Assembly (NCBI GenBank): GCA_905182545.1
Contig: CAJJBY010000001.1
Span: 1-64,000 of the forward strand
Length of the DNA: 64,000 nucleotides
DNA from: an uncultured Candidatus Puniceispirillum sp.
Lineage (GTDB): Bacteria > Pseudomonadota > Alphaproteobacteria > Puniceispirillales > Puniceispirillaceae
Reading direction: 5' to 3'
Shown here piece after piece: positions 18,971 to 28,204 of the stretch. The position numbers and the translations under genes were made by a program. Every line of letters starts with the position of its first letter. Position 1 is the first letter of the stretch. The notes beneath the pieces were generated by a model. The model was not told where the DNA came from. It did no database searches and was given only the letters and a program-made list of their open reading frames with translations.

Positions 18971-19019
18971 CGTAAATCGGCGGTCTAACGTAAATCCGCG
19001 GTTTAACGCAAATCTGCCA
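18966..19019. repeat. Three-unit 18-base tandem repeat overlapping the glk stop codon
   Basis: Three head-to-tail units of 18 bases each: TCTGACGTAAATCGGCGG, TCTAACGTAAATCCGCGG and TTTAACGCAAATCTGCCA. Units one and two differ at two positions and the third has diverged further. The TGA stop of glk is in the first unit. Eighteen is a multiple of three, so copy-number changes would not shift a frame. Confidence 0.7.
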
Positions 19020-19085
19020 ATTAGATCGCATCCCCTTATGATGGCACTCTTGCCATGCCTAACCAGACTCCCTAGTTTATATCTA

Positions 19086-19106
19086 ACCTTCTTGTTAAAG
19101 GAAGCT
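19086..19106 (+). promoter_or_regulatory. Candidate MerR/CueR-type operator
   Basis: ACCTTC-N8-GGAAGCT resembles the copper-type MerR operator ACCTTCC-N7-GGAAGGT. A TATGAC -10-like hexamer overlaps its right edge and a poor -35 lies at its left, the layout of the long-spacer promoters that MerR proteins open. It sits about 50 bases before the MerR-family start, so autoregulation is likely. Confidence 0.5.
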
Positions 19107-19157
19107 ATGACCCTCTGGCGATTAACGGCAATGGGATGAACTAAAAAAGAGGCGATC

Positions 19158-19559
19158 ATGTATAAAATCAGCGATGCGGCACGGCGCGCGGCTTTAACGG
19201 TAAAAACCGTTCGCTATTACGCCGATATCGGACTTGTGAAACCGGCGGGCCGATCGGCAGCCGGATACCGGCTTTATGCCGAATCAGACATTGCCAAGCT
19301 GGGATTTATCGGGCGGGCACGCCGCTATAGCTTTTCGATTGAGCAATGCCGTGATCTTCTCAGCCTTTATGAAGATGATCAACGGCCAAGTGCCGAGGTA
19401 AAGCGAATTACCCTTGAAAAAATTGCCGAAATTGATCGGAAGCTTGGTGAATTGCAGGAACTGCGTGACGAATTGAGCCATTTAGCCGGAAATTGTCATG
19501 GCGACTCACGCCCTGATTGCCCGATTATTGGCAATCTTGCCAGCGGTCTGGCGGTTTAA
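19158..19559 (+). CDS. MerR-family regulator of the CueR/HmrR copper-sensing type
   Basis: A 133-residue MerR protein: N-terminal winged helix (ISDAARRAALTVKTVRYYADIGL), a dimerisation coiled coil (about 75-110), and a metal loop GNCHGDSRPDCPII at the C-terminus. The two cysteines with seven residues between them match the Cu(I)-binding loop of CueR. The serine-rich block YSFSIEQCRDLLSLYEDD is also typical. CueR proteins activate copper-efflux genes, but none is adjacent here, so the targets must lie elsewhere. An AAGAGG site supports the ATG. A palindrome upstream could be its own operator. Silver or gold sensing cannot be distinguished by sequence reading. Confidence 0.85.
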   Translation: MYKISDAARRAALTVKTVRYYADIGLVKPAGRSAAGYRLYAESDIAKLGFIGRARRYSFSIEQCRDLLSLYEDDQRPSAEVKRITLEKIAEIDRKLGELQELRDELSHLAGNCHGDSRPDCPIIGNLASGLAV

Positions 19560-19601
19560 TGATGGCAAAATACAGCTAAGGTGATATTTGATGTTTGGCT
19601 T

Positions 19602-19619
19602 TTGTCATATTTCTATAAC
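19602..19619 (+). promoter_or_regulatory. Candidate Pho box upstream of ppk
   Basis: TTGTCATATTTCTATAAC matches the PhoB-binding pattern of two CTGTCAT-like direct repeats 11 bases apart, sharing TTGTCAT and CT.TAAC with the upstream pstS box. It lies about 50 bases before the ppk start, a usual position. It is a single box and not a perfect match. Confidence 0.55.
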
Positions 19620-19670
19620 AATTTAACGCCATGATATGGGTAGATACCTGCACATCAGAAATGTAACGAG

Positions 19671-21786
19671 ATGAGAAGCAAAGAAACTGATCCAATCCTT
19701 GACGGGTCAAAAGAAGATGAGTGCTTTTTTAACCGTGAGCTAAGCTGGCTTGCGTTTAATGAGCGTGTTCTGTCTCTGGCTGAAGATGACGAAAAGCCGC
19801 TTGGGGAACGCATTCGGTTTCTGGCCATTTCGGCAGATAATTTAAATGAATTTTTCATGGTGCGCGTGGCCGGTCTTCTCCAGCTTGTGGATCGCGGTTT
19901 CAAGCATTTGCCAGAAGATGATGTTGATGTCGATCAATTGCTGGCACAGATCATGGCGCGAAGTGCCAAATTGATGGCGCGCCAAAATCAGGTTTTGCCC
20001 GAATTGATTGGCTGTCTTGCGCGATGAAAATATCCATGTTCTTTCAAATATTCCCGATGATGAGCAAGATCGGCTTTGGCTTGAAGATTGGTTCATTGAT
20101 AATGTTTTGCCATTGATCACCCCGACAACCCTTGATCCAGCCCACCCATTTCCATTTTTTCATAATGACGGCAAGGGCATGATGCTGGAACTGACCAGCC
20201 CAGACGGCAAGCCAATGCAAAGCGTGATTTTGCTACCAGCGAATTTGCCGCGTTTTGTCAAATTACCTGGTGGTGGTTTGCGGCTGGCTCTGGTTGAGGC
20301 GGTGATTCGCGCGAGTATTGCCAAAATCTATCCGCGTCATCAGCTTGTGTCGGCAGCGATGTTCAGCATCTTGCGTGATTCTGAAATTGAAATTGATGAT
20401 GAGGCGAATGACCTGATCCATGAATTTGAGAATGCGCTTCGAGCCCGCCAACGTGGCAATGTGGTTTTATTGACGCTGTCAAAAGATGCGCCAAAACCGA
20501 TCCGGCATTTGCTGAAATCGGCAATGGGTATTGATGAAAATAATTTCTTTGATACCGATGGGCCGGTGGCGTTGAATAATTTTTCCGAATTGCTGAATTA
20601 CATTCCCAAACATTTGCTGTTTCCGGCTTTTACGCCTCGCTTTCCCCAGCGGATCAGCGATTTTAATGGTGATTGCTTTGCTGCGATCCGCAATAAGGAT
20701 ATTATCGTTCACCATCCTTATGAAAGTTTTGAGGTGGTGGTGCGCTATCTCCAGCAGGCCGCAACCGATCCTGATGTTTTGGCAATTCGCCAGACGCTGT
20801 ATCGAACCACGTCAAATTCGCCAATTGTAAAGGCGCTGATCCAAGCGGCCGAAAATGGCAAGACGGTCACTGCCGTGATTGAATTAAAGGCGCGGTTTGA
20901 TGAGCGCAATAACATTCAGCTGGCGCGGGCGCTTGGCCGTGCTGGGGTGCAGGTTGCTTATGGCCTGACCGATTTGAAAATCCATCTTAAAATGTCGCTT
21001 GTTGTGCGGCGTGAACATGGCAAGCTGGTATCCTATACACATGTCGGCACCGGCAATTACCACTCGATCACCGCTGGCATCTATACGGATTTGTCCTATT
21101 TTACCTGTGACAAGGATGTGGGGCGTGACGCCTATGAAATTTTCAAATATCTGACAAGCCATGTGCAGCCAGATAAATTGAAACGCAGCTTTATTTCGCC
21201 GCATCAATCTTTTCCCCAGTTAAAGCTTATGATTCTTGCCGAGATCGAAAATTGCAAAAATGGTCTTCCATCAGGCATCTGGCTGAAATGCAATTCGCTT
21301 GTTGATCATCGTTTGATCGGATTGCTGTATGAGGCCTCGCAGGCAGGCGTGCCGATTGAAATTATGGCGCGTGGCGTTTGCTGTTTGCGACCGGGTGTGG
21401 CCGGCCTGTCCGAGACCATTACGGTTCGGTCAATCATCGGCAGGTTTCTTGAACATGGGCGGATTTATGTTTTTGCCAATGGTGGCGAATTTCTATCTGA
21501 CAAAAATATTGTGATGATTTCATCGGCTGATTTGATGCCGCGTAATCTGCGCCGCCGTGTCGAGTGTTTTATGCGGCTGGAAAACCCAACCATTCGCAAA
21601 CAGGTGCTTCACCAAATTATGGTGGCGCTTCTTCGTGATGAAAAAAACTCTTGGTACTTGCAGCCTGATGGAAGTTATGTGCATCCTCAAACCGATGAAA
21701 CTAGCTTCTCATGCCATGAATATTTCATGTCAAATCCCAGCCTTTCCGGGCTTGGCAGTTTGGCAGCTAAGCAGGATAATGGTTAG
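19671..21786 (+). CDS. ppk: Polyphosphate kinase 1 (one frameshift)
   Basis: Encodes PPK1, which polymerises the terminal phosphate of ATP into polyphosphate. The first frame (19671 to about 20010) carries the N-domain FFNRELSWLAFNERVL and LAISADNLNEFFMVRVAGL. The rest follows one frame over, beginning VLRDENIHVL, with VRYLQQAATDPDVLAIRQTLYRT, VIELKARFDERNNI and the phospho-histidine region THVGTGNYH. The two parts join at about 20005-20015 to give roughly 700 residues, normal for PPK1, so a single-base error is the simplest explanation. A Pho-box-like site precedes it, and ppx follows after 18 bases, which points to a phosphate-regulated ppk-ppx-phoR operon. Confidence 0.88.
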
Positions 21787-21804
21787 GGAATTGGGACCGA
21801 AGCA

Positions 21805-23312
21805 ATGAGCTCCTCTGCAAATCAATTGCCCATGACTGTTGCCGAACGGCTGTCTCATCCAGCTTATCAAGATGCTGTGCCACCGACCGCGCGCATTGCG
21901 GTGATTGATATTGGTTCCAACTCGGTTCGGCTGGTGATCTATGGCAAGAATGGTGCGTATCCGGCGCCATTATTTGATGAGCGATCAAATTGCCGGCTCG
22001 GTGCGGGGCTTGACGAAACCGGCATGCTTGCCAGTGATCGTATTGCGGTTGCTCTTGAAACCTTGACGCGGTTTGCCGCCATCATTCGTGCGATGAAGGT
22101 TGATAGCTGTTATCCGGTGGCAACAGCGGCGGTTCGGCGGGCTGGCAATGGTGATGAATTTCGCCGTCCTGCCGAGATTATTCTTGGCCAGTCGATTCAG
22201 GTTTTGTCACAACAAGAAGAAGCAGCCTATGTGTCACGGGGCTGACCTTGAATGTGCCTGAGGCCAGCGGGCTGGTCGCCGATCTTGGTGGTGGCAGTAT
22301 CGAAATTGTGGCATTGAAAAAAGGCGAGATTCGGCATTCGGTCAGTTTGAATTATGGTCATTTGTCAAATGCCGATGAGGCCGAAATCATCACAGCATTG
22401 ACGCAAATTGGCTGGATCAAAAGCTTTGCAGCCAAACAGCTATTTGGCGTTGGAGGCAGTTTTAGAGCTCTTGGATCGGCTTTTATCGAGCGTGAGCATT
22501 ACCCCTTGCCAGTGCTTCATGGTCTCAAGATCAGCAGCGATATGGTGATGACGCTGTGCGATGATTTTATCCAATCCGACTCAGCGCTTGACGGTGTGCC
22601 GGTTGCGCGGCGACGCACCATGCCGATGGCGGCAAAAATTATTCGGGCGTTGGTTGATATTGCGGCGGTGCGCCGGGTGGTTGTCAGCGGCACCAGTATT
22701 CGTGATGGTGTTGTCGCCATCAATGAGTTGAATGAAACCCAAAGAGCCGATTTTCTGGTCGCGATCAGTCAGGAAATTTCTGGCGCAAGCGGCCGGTTTG
22801 TTGGTGTGTCGGATGCGCTGAAACATTTTTTGCAGCCCTTGACCATTGGCCGTAAACCTAGATTTGCGCGGTTGCTTGATGTGGCCTGTAATCTTGCTGA
22901 TATGTGCTGGCACGAACATAGCGATATGCGCGGTGATCTTGCCGCACGGCGGGTGCTTGGTCTGCCAGTGAATTGCATAACCCATAAGGAACGTATCTGG
23001 TTGGCGACGGTGCTTTATCACCGCTATGTTGGCCTAAAGCAGAACAAGCCGCATCCTGAAGAAATGGAAAGCCTGCTTCGCTCGAAACGGCGTGCCGAGG
23101 CGTTAACAGTTGGGCTTGCCTTGCGCTTTGCGCTGATCTTCAGTGCCGGAACATGCGATTATCTGAAAAATATCCGGCTTGAATGCCAGCCAGATGTGAT
23201 GAGATTGCATATTGATCCATCGGCGCGGGCTCTGTTTGATTCGCATTGTCAACGCCGGTTCATTGATTTTGCAGCATCGGCAAATTGCAGTGCCGAAGTG
23301 ATTTATGACTAG
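21805..23312 (+). CDS. ppx: Ppx/GppA family exopolyphosphatase (one frameshift)
   Basis: An exopolyphosphatase/guanosine pentaphosphatase of the ASKHA fold, releasing phosphate from polyphosphate ends. The first frame gives IAVIDIGSNSVRLVIY and VATAAVRRAGNG. The second, from about 22236, gives LTLNVPEASGLVADLGGGSIEIV, the second phosphate loop, and a long C-terminal helical region. The break is in a CGGGGC run and the joined product is about 500 residues, normal for alphaproteobacterial Ppx. All motifs are kept, so I treat it as one gene with a probable sequence error. It lies between ppk and phoR on the same strand. Confidence 0.87.
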
Positions 23313-23361
23313 GCTTTTGTGGCTTGTTGATGGCCCGCCCAACATCAGGTGAGAAATGATC

Positions 23362-24425
23362 ATGCCACAAGATAGCCATACGCAATCGCCTATCAGCCAG
23401 ATTGGTGACATGCTTGATGATGGGTTGATTCTGACCGATCTTGATGGGGTTATTCTGTCTGTAAATCCGGCGGCAGTGCGCTGGTTTGGCGAAAACCTCT
23501 CCGGACAGAAGGTCTTTGATATGATCAACCATCCCAATATTGGTGAACTGTTTGCCCAGGCGGTGGACGGTGCCAAGCGTTGCGAAATGCGCTATGAGCC
23601 AACCAATATCATACAGCGTGAATTCCAAATGCGCCTGCAGCGGATTGGCGATCAATCGGTTGCGGTGTTGTTTTTGGATATGACTCTGCAACGCAACCTA
23701 GAAAAGGTGCGGCGCGATTTTGTCGCCAATGTCAGCCATGAATTGCGCTCGCCGCTAACCAGCCTTGCTGGTTTTGTTGAAACCATGCTGTCGGATGAAG
23801 TGCCAGACCCGGCGATGCGGATGCGGTTCTTGAATATCATGGATGAAGAAGCCAAACGGATGACGAGGCTGATTGATGATCTATTGTCATTATCGCGAGT
23901 CGAGGTCGATGAACATATCATTCCCAAAAATCGGGTGAATCTGTCTGAATTGCTTCATTCGGTCAGCGATAGCATGATTGGTCGCGCGATGAAAAAGAAC
24001 ATGAATATCAAAGTTACTCAGCCCGACAATGAGGAATCGCGCGCTGTGCCGCCGGTGATTTTTGGCAAAGATGATGAAATAACCGAGGTATTTGTCAATC
24101 TTCTGGAAAATGCAATCAAATACGGGTTTGATGGAAGTGATATTACGCTTGCCATCACCCTGGTGGCACCGCGTCATGTGCGTATTGACGTTACCAATTT
24201 TGGTGAGGGAATCGAAGAACGCCACCTGCCACGTCTGACCGAACGTTTTTACCGTGTTGATAAAGCCCGATCACGCCAGATTGGCGGTACGGGTCTTGGA
24301 CTTGCCATTGTGAAACATATTGTCAACCGGCATCGCGGTGCCTGTCGATCAACAGTACGCTTGGAGGAGCTACCAAATTTTCGGTCAATCTCCCACTGGC
24401 GCCTCCAAGTGATGTTGCGATTTGA
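23362..24425 (+). CDS. phoR: PhoR-like sensor histidine kinase (late frameshift, no membrane segment)
   Basis: A histidine kinase of about 355 residues with a PAS-like domain (about 12-105), a HisKA helix pair with the phospho-accepting His126 in FVANVSHELRSPLTSL, and a HATPase domain (LLENAIKYG; IGGTGLGLAIVKHIVNRH). The frame is lost near 24342. Shifting it restores LSINSTLGGATKFSVNLPLA and a TGA at 24423-24425. The ATG at 23362 is preferred because AGGTGAG lies eight bases upstream; an ATG at 23356 is too close. Unlike usual PhoR there is no N-terminal membrane helix, and only 50 bases separate it from ppx. Its partner PhoB is encoded 12 kb away behind the zinc genes. Confidence 0.82.
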
Positions 24426-24780
24426 TATCCCGATCATGTCGTTAAGCAAAGCCAAAATGCGCCATTTGTGATGCCATGCATGTGGTAACTTTAGGTCATG
24501 TATCCGCTTGTTTAGGTCATTAGGAACATACTCAACTAACGTTTTGTCTGCCTGTTAAGAACTTTTGGTATGAAAAATTTTGCGCGCAAAACTGATGACG
24601 GTTTTCAAATTAGATCCTTGGAAAGGATGTGTTGTTTTACCGGCTCCAAAGAAATCTGTTAAAACTGTTACAGGAACATTGTCAATTTGTTGCATTCTTT
24701 GCTACGCCTATCATAATGTTATATTGTTACGTTGGCTAGAATTCAGAATTTAGTCAAATTTTGAAAAAATTGGATTTGAA
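24426..24780. other. Intergenic region between phoR and the zinc genes
   Basis: A stretch of about 355 bases with no convincing gene. It holds two exact copies of TTTAGGTCAT (24490-24499 and 24511-24520), starting 21 bases apart, and a Zur-box-like palindrome near its right end. Base composition becomes clearly more A+T-rich across it, marking the left edge of the zinc segment. Confidence 0.5.
24717..24731 (+). promoter_or_regulatory. Candidate Zur box upstream of the CobW-like gene
   Basis: TGTTATATTGTTACG resembles the alphaproteobacterial Zur palindrome TGTTATANTATAACA. The left half is complete and the right half keeps T.AC. It ends 49 bases before the CobW-like start, a good position for repression. 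A second, better box lies between znuA and znuC. Confidence 0.55.
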
Positions 24781-25893
24781 ATGGATATAATACCCGTAAC
24801 GTTACTCACAGGCTTTCTTGGTAGCGGTAAATCCACTCTTCTTACACAGTTATTGCAAGATCCAAAATTTTGTGACACCGCTGTTGTAGTAAACGAATTT
24901 GGTGAAGTTGGACTTGATGGAATTTTAATTGAGCACAATGGTGACCAAATTGTTGAAATGACATCAGGTTGTCTATGCTGCACCATTAGAGGCGATATAA
25001 GAGAGACACTTCTCGCACTTTACGGTCAACGCGAACGGAATGAAATCCCAAGATTTAAACGGTTAGTTGTAGAATCCACAGGGTTAGCTGATCCAGCGCC
25101 CGTCATCCATACGTTGATCAGTGACCCCTTGCTTGATCGGCGATACATGTTAGGGGGGGTTATAACCACTATAGACGCCATTAACGGTGCGGCAACATTG
25201 GGTTCTCACATCGAATGCGAGAAGCAGGCTGCTGTCGCTGATCGGTTGGTGATCACCAAGACTGATTTAATAAACGACCCAGTTTTAAAAACAGAATTGG
25301 AAATGCTTGAGTGTAAGTTATTGGAGCTTAACCCTGGAGCAGTAATTCTTTGTCGTCATGAGCCCACTTTTGATTTTCACCGCTTATTTGATACCTCACT
25401 TTACAATCCTGAAACAAAAACTACTAATGTGCGCATGTGGTTGGGTTCCGAAGCAGAAAAACTTGACCACGATGATCACCACCACCACGGGCACGAGTCT
25501 CACGATCACAGTCATGAATATCGTCACGAAGGAAGCAGGGAAGAGGGCTCCCATAACGTAACACGGCACGGCACAAACATAAGATCGTTCACTTTAACCT
25601 TTGAGGAGCCCTTGGAGCTTGAAGCCCTCGCAACTGCACTCGAGGTGCTAACTATGACCCATGGGGCAAATCTGCTTCGCCTCAAGGGTATCGTTAATAC
25701 CACTGAAAGGCCTGGAATGCCCCTTATCATTCATGGTGTTCAACATTTATTTCACACCCCAGTTTGGCTGGATGAGTGGCCAGATGAGAGTCAACAAACG
25801 CGGCTCGTTTTTATAACTAATGGCATCGAGCGTAAAACTTTAGAAACTTATTTTGGATCTTGGATCGCTTCCTACAAAGGTGGTTTTAGATAG
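24781..25893 (+). CDS. CobW/COG0523-family GTPase, probable zinc metallochaperone
   Basis: A 370-residue G3E GTPase. Visible are the Walker A loop GFLGSGKST (11-19), the metal-binding GCLCC (63-67), the Walker B region VVESTGLADPAP, the base-recognition TKTD, a histidine-rich stretch around residues 228-245 and a CobW C-terminal domain. Zur-controlled members deliver zinc to client enzymes under zinc starvation. The Zur-box-like site upstream and the znuACB-zur neighbours support zinc rather than cobalamin. It converges on znuA, with a hairpin between them. Base use is more A+T-rich than the flanking phosphate genes. Confidence 0.85.
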   Translation: MDIIPVTLLTGFLGSGKSTLLTQLLQDPKFCDTAVVVNEFGEVGLDGILIEHNGDQIVEMTSGCLCCTIRGDIRETLLALYGQRERNEIPRFKRLVVESTGLADPAPVIHTLISDPLLDRRYMLGGVITTIDAINGAATLGSHIECEKQAAVADRLVITKTDLINDPVLKTELEMLECKLLELNPGAVILCRHEPTFDFHRLFDTSLYNPETKTTNVRMWLGSEAEKLDHDDHHHHGHESHDHSHEYRHEGSREEGSHNVTRHGTNIRSFTLTFEEPLELEALATALEVLTMTHGANLLRLKGIVNTTERPGMPLIIHGVQHLFHTPVWLDEWPDESQQTRLVFITNGIERKTLETYFGSWIASYKGGFR

Positions 25894-25990
25894 ATATTGA
25901 AGTCAACTTGGAAACGTCGCGTCATTCATGTTTTCGGACTCCAAGGAAAGAGTTGCTGTTAATTCCAAACATTTTTTTAACACACCAGGA

Positions 25991-26023
25991 TAAAAAGATG
26001 CGCTTCAAGTTTGAAGCGCATCT
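25991..26023 (-). terminator. Intrinsic terminator of znuA
   Basis: A perfect 13-base inverted repeat, AGATGCGCTTCAA / TTGAAGCGCATCT, with a two-base centre (25996-26023). Read on the minus strand it is followed at once by TTTTTA, the form of a Rho-independent terminator for znuA, which ends about 70 bases upstream. It may also stop transcription from the convergent CobW-like gene. Confidence 0.75.
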
Positions 26024-26094
26024 GATGAATGTTTATGCCAGCCGCTGCATTTTGGCCGCTGCCTGGTGCACCGACTGGTTTATTTACTAGAACA

Positions 26095-27252
26095 TCAGCT
26101 CTTAGCTGAAAGGCATTCTTTCAACGAACGTGCCATTTCACGTACAAGCTGAAAATAGAGATCAGGTCCTTTGGTTAATGACGCTCCAAGTGGATCAAGA
26201 ACACCTGTTCGGGCGCCTGTGCCCTCCACAAGAGTAGTTACCAGTTTTGGCTCAAACTGTGGCTCTGAGAAAACGCATGTCGCTTTCAAATCTCTGATTT
26301 TATTCCTTAAGACACTCACTCTCTCAGCGCCAGGCATAACTTCAGGTGATACCGTTATAGAGCCGATGGCTGACACGCCGAATCGTTGTTCGAAATATTG
26401 ATACGCATCATGGAAAACAATAAAGCCCTTGTCTTGGACGGGCTGTAATTGCGCACGCAACTCTTTCACGAGTTGGTCCATCTCCCCTGCAATTCTGATC
26501 TGCATTGGCTTCATATTTTTGTGCATTTTTGGGATCTGCTTTGACCAGCGCCTCTTCTATTTCATGAACAATCGCTTTTGCGTTGATTGGATCCAACCAT
26601 ACATGTGGGTCAAATTCACCATGCCCGTGGTCATCATGATCATCCTTAGCGTGTTTATCCTTGCCGTGGTCATCATGATCGTCTTTGGCGTGTTTATCCT
26701 TGCCGTGGTCATCGTGATCATCCTTGGCGTGTTTATCATGCCGTGGTCATCTGATCTCTTGGCGTGTTTATCATGCCGTGGTCATCTGATCTCTTGGCGT
26801 GTTTATCATGCCCGTGGTCATCGTGATCATCCTTGGCGTGCTCTTCCTTGTCGTGGTCGTCATGATCATCGTGATCATCATGCTCGTCAAACATTCCTCC
26901 TTCTCTGAATTTAATTTTTTTCAGTCCGTGGGATTCAATCAGTTTTATTGATTTGGCGTTTTTGGCAATATTTTGAATTGGTCCTTCCAAAAATGTCTCC
27001 AACTCATCTCCCATCCAAAAAACCAAATCAGCATCTTGCAGCTGCTTGGCCTGTGATGGCTTGAGAGAATAGGTGTGCGGGGATCCAGCGCCTTCAATAA
27101 TCACTGTCGGCGAGCCAACTCCCTGCATTACACTAGAGACGAGTGAGTGAACGGGCTTTATCGACGTTACGACGCTGACATCGGCATTCGCTGCAGAGAC
27201 TCCCCAATGAGCTGAGGGCCCAAAGAATAGTTGCAGTTTTATTTACACGCAT
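26095..27252 (-). pseudogene. znuA: Zinc ABC transporter substrate-binding protein ZnuA (multiply frameshifted)
   Basis: Periplasmic zinc-binding protein of the ZnuABC importer. Read on the minus strand from the ATG at 27252, a signal-peptide-like start is followed one frame over by VVTSIKPVHSLVSSVMQGVG, PHTYSLKPSQAKQLQDADLVFWMG and LETFLEGPIQN. A long His/Asp-rich loop follows, then DPINAKAIVHEIEEAL and, in yet another frame, FIVFHDAYQYFEQRFG. At least three frame changes are needed: in the signal peptide, in the repetitive loop and near 26515. All ligand regions are recognisable, so errors in a repeat-rich gene are plausible, but true phase variation or decay is not excluded. It diverges from znuC, with a Zur-box-like site between them. 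Confidence 0.8.
26620..26890 (-). repeat. 39-base tandem repeat encoding the His/Asp-rich zinc loop of ZnuA
   Basis: About five consecutive units of 39 bases, each coding on the minus strand for a 13-residue unit close to DDHDDHGHDKHAK. Two adjacent units are 35 bases long and identical to each other; their four-base losses shift the frame. Codon-level differences between the other units show they are not just recent copies. The loop is the metal-rich region typical of ZnuA. Confidence 0.75.
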
Positions 27253-27289
27253 TTTTTTCTCCAAGTCTTTTGACAATAAAATAATAAAA

Positions 27290-27304
27290 CGTTATGTTAT
27301 AACA
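27290..27304. promoter_or_regulatory. Zur box in the znuA-znuC divergent region
   Basis: CGTTATGTTATAACA differs from the alphaproteobacterial Zur palindrome TGTTATANTATAACA at only two or three positions and keeps GTTAT...ATAAC. It lies 38 bases before znuA and about 75 bases before znuC, so one site could repress both directions. Confidence 0.7.
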
Positions 27305-27379
27305 CTTCCCTTTCGTAGCAATGTAGCGATATACTTGTCAACAGGGCGTTTAAACAAATAAGAAAAAGAGATAAGCAGC

Positions 27380-28204
27380 ATGAATGTTGGTAAAGACACG
27401 TTGGTTGCTTTAGACGGTGCTGGCCTTTCCATTTCTAATAAATGGCTTGTGCGCGAGGTATCGATGAGTGTCAGCGCAGGCGAAATTGTCACTTTGATAG
27501 GGCCAAATGGCTCTGGCAAATCAACAACTGCAAAAATGGCACTAGGGATTATGACGCCCAGCGAGGGTAGCGTCTATCGGCGTGAAAATGCTCGGGTAAG
27601 TTATGTGCCCCAGAGGCTTTCTATAGACTGGACCATGCCTCTTAGGGTTAATCGTTTCATATCACTGACGAGGTTTTTGCAAAAAAAAGAAATCAAAAGA
27701 GTGCTGTCTATGACTGAGACTGAACACCTCTATGACGCTGAGGTCAGAACTCTATCGGGTGGAGAGTTTCAGCGGGTTCTGCTTGCTCGCGCTATAGCCC
27801 AATCACCTCAATTTTTAGTGCTTGATGAACCGGTTCAAGGCGTAGATTTTAATGGTGAAATTGCGTTATACAAATTAATTGAAAAAATTCGAAACGAGTT
27901 AAATTGTGGTATTGTACTGATATCTCATGACCTACATGTAGTAATGTCCAGTACTGACCGCGTCATTTGCTTGAACGGCCATGTTTGTTGCTCAGGAACG
28001 CCAGCGGTTGTAGCAACTGAACCTGAATTTAGAGCCTTATTTGGGGATCGCGCTGCTAATGAGCTTGCGTTCTATAAACACCACCACGACCATGAGCATC
28101 TGGCAGATCAAACTGTTAGAAAGATCAAAGAGGTGGAACCGAACGCGAGTGCCCAACTTGGGAGAAAAAACACTAGCCATGTCTCGGTGAAACGAAATGC
28201 TTGA
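27380..28204 (+). CDS. znuC: Zinc ABC transporter ATP-binding protein ZnuC
   Basis: A 274-residue ABC ATPase that powers zinc import. The Walker A loop GPNGSGKST (about 42-50), signature LSGGEFQR, Walker B FLVLDEP and switch histidine ISHDLH are all intact. SYVPQRLSIDWTMPL is typical of the ZnuC branch. The C-terminus has a histidine-rich patch YKHHHDHEH, common in ZnuC proteins and probably metal-binding. The gene overlaps znuB by eight bases and lies opposite znuA across a Zur-box-like site, so zinc starvation should induce it. Manganese transport is a less likely alternative given zur next door. Confidence 0.88.
   Translation: MNVGKDTLVALDGAGLSISNKWLVREVSMSVSAGEIVTLIGPNGSGKSTTAKMALGIMTPSEGSVYRRENARVSYVPQRLSIDWTMPLRVNRFISLTRFLQKKEIKRVLSMTETEHLYDAEVRTLSGGEFQRVLLARAIAQSPQFLVLDEPVQGVDFNGEIALYKLIEKIRNELNCGIVLISHDLHVVMSSTDRVICLNGHVCCSGTPAVVATEPEFRALFGDRAANELAFYKHHHDHEHLADQTVRKIKEVEPNASAQLGRKNTSHVSVKRNA

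Noticed and set aside
26620-26890. Possible CRISPR-like array
   Set aside because: The units are directly abutting, have no spacers and encode the His-rich loop of ZnuA in frame.
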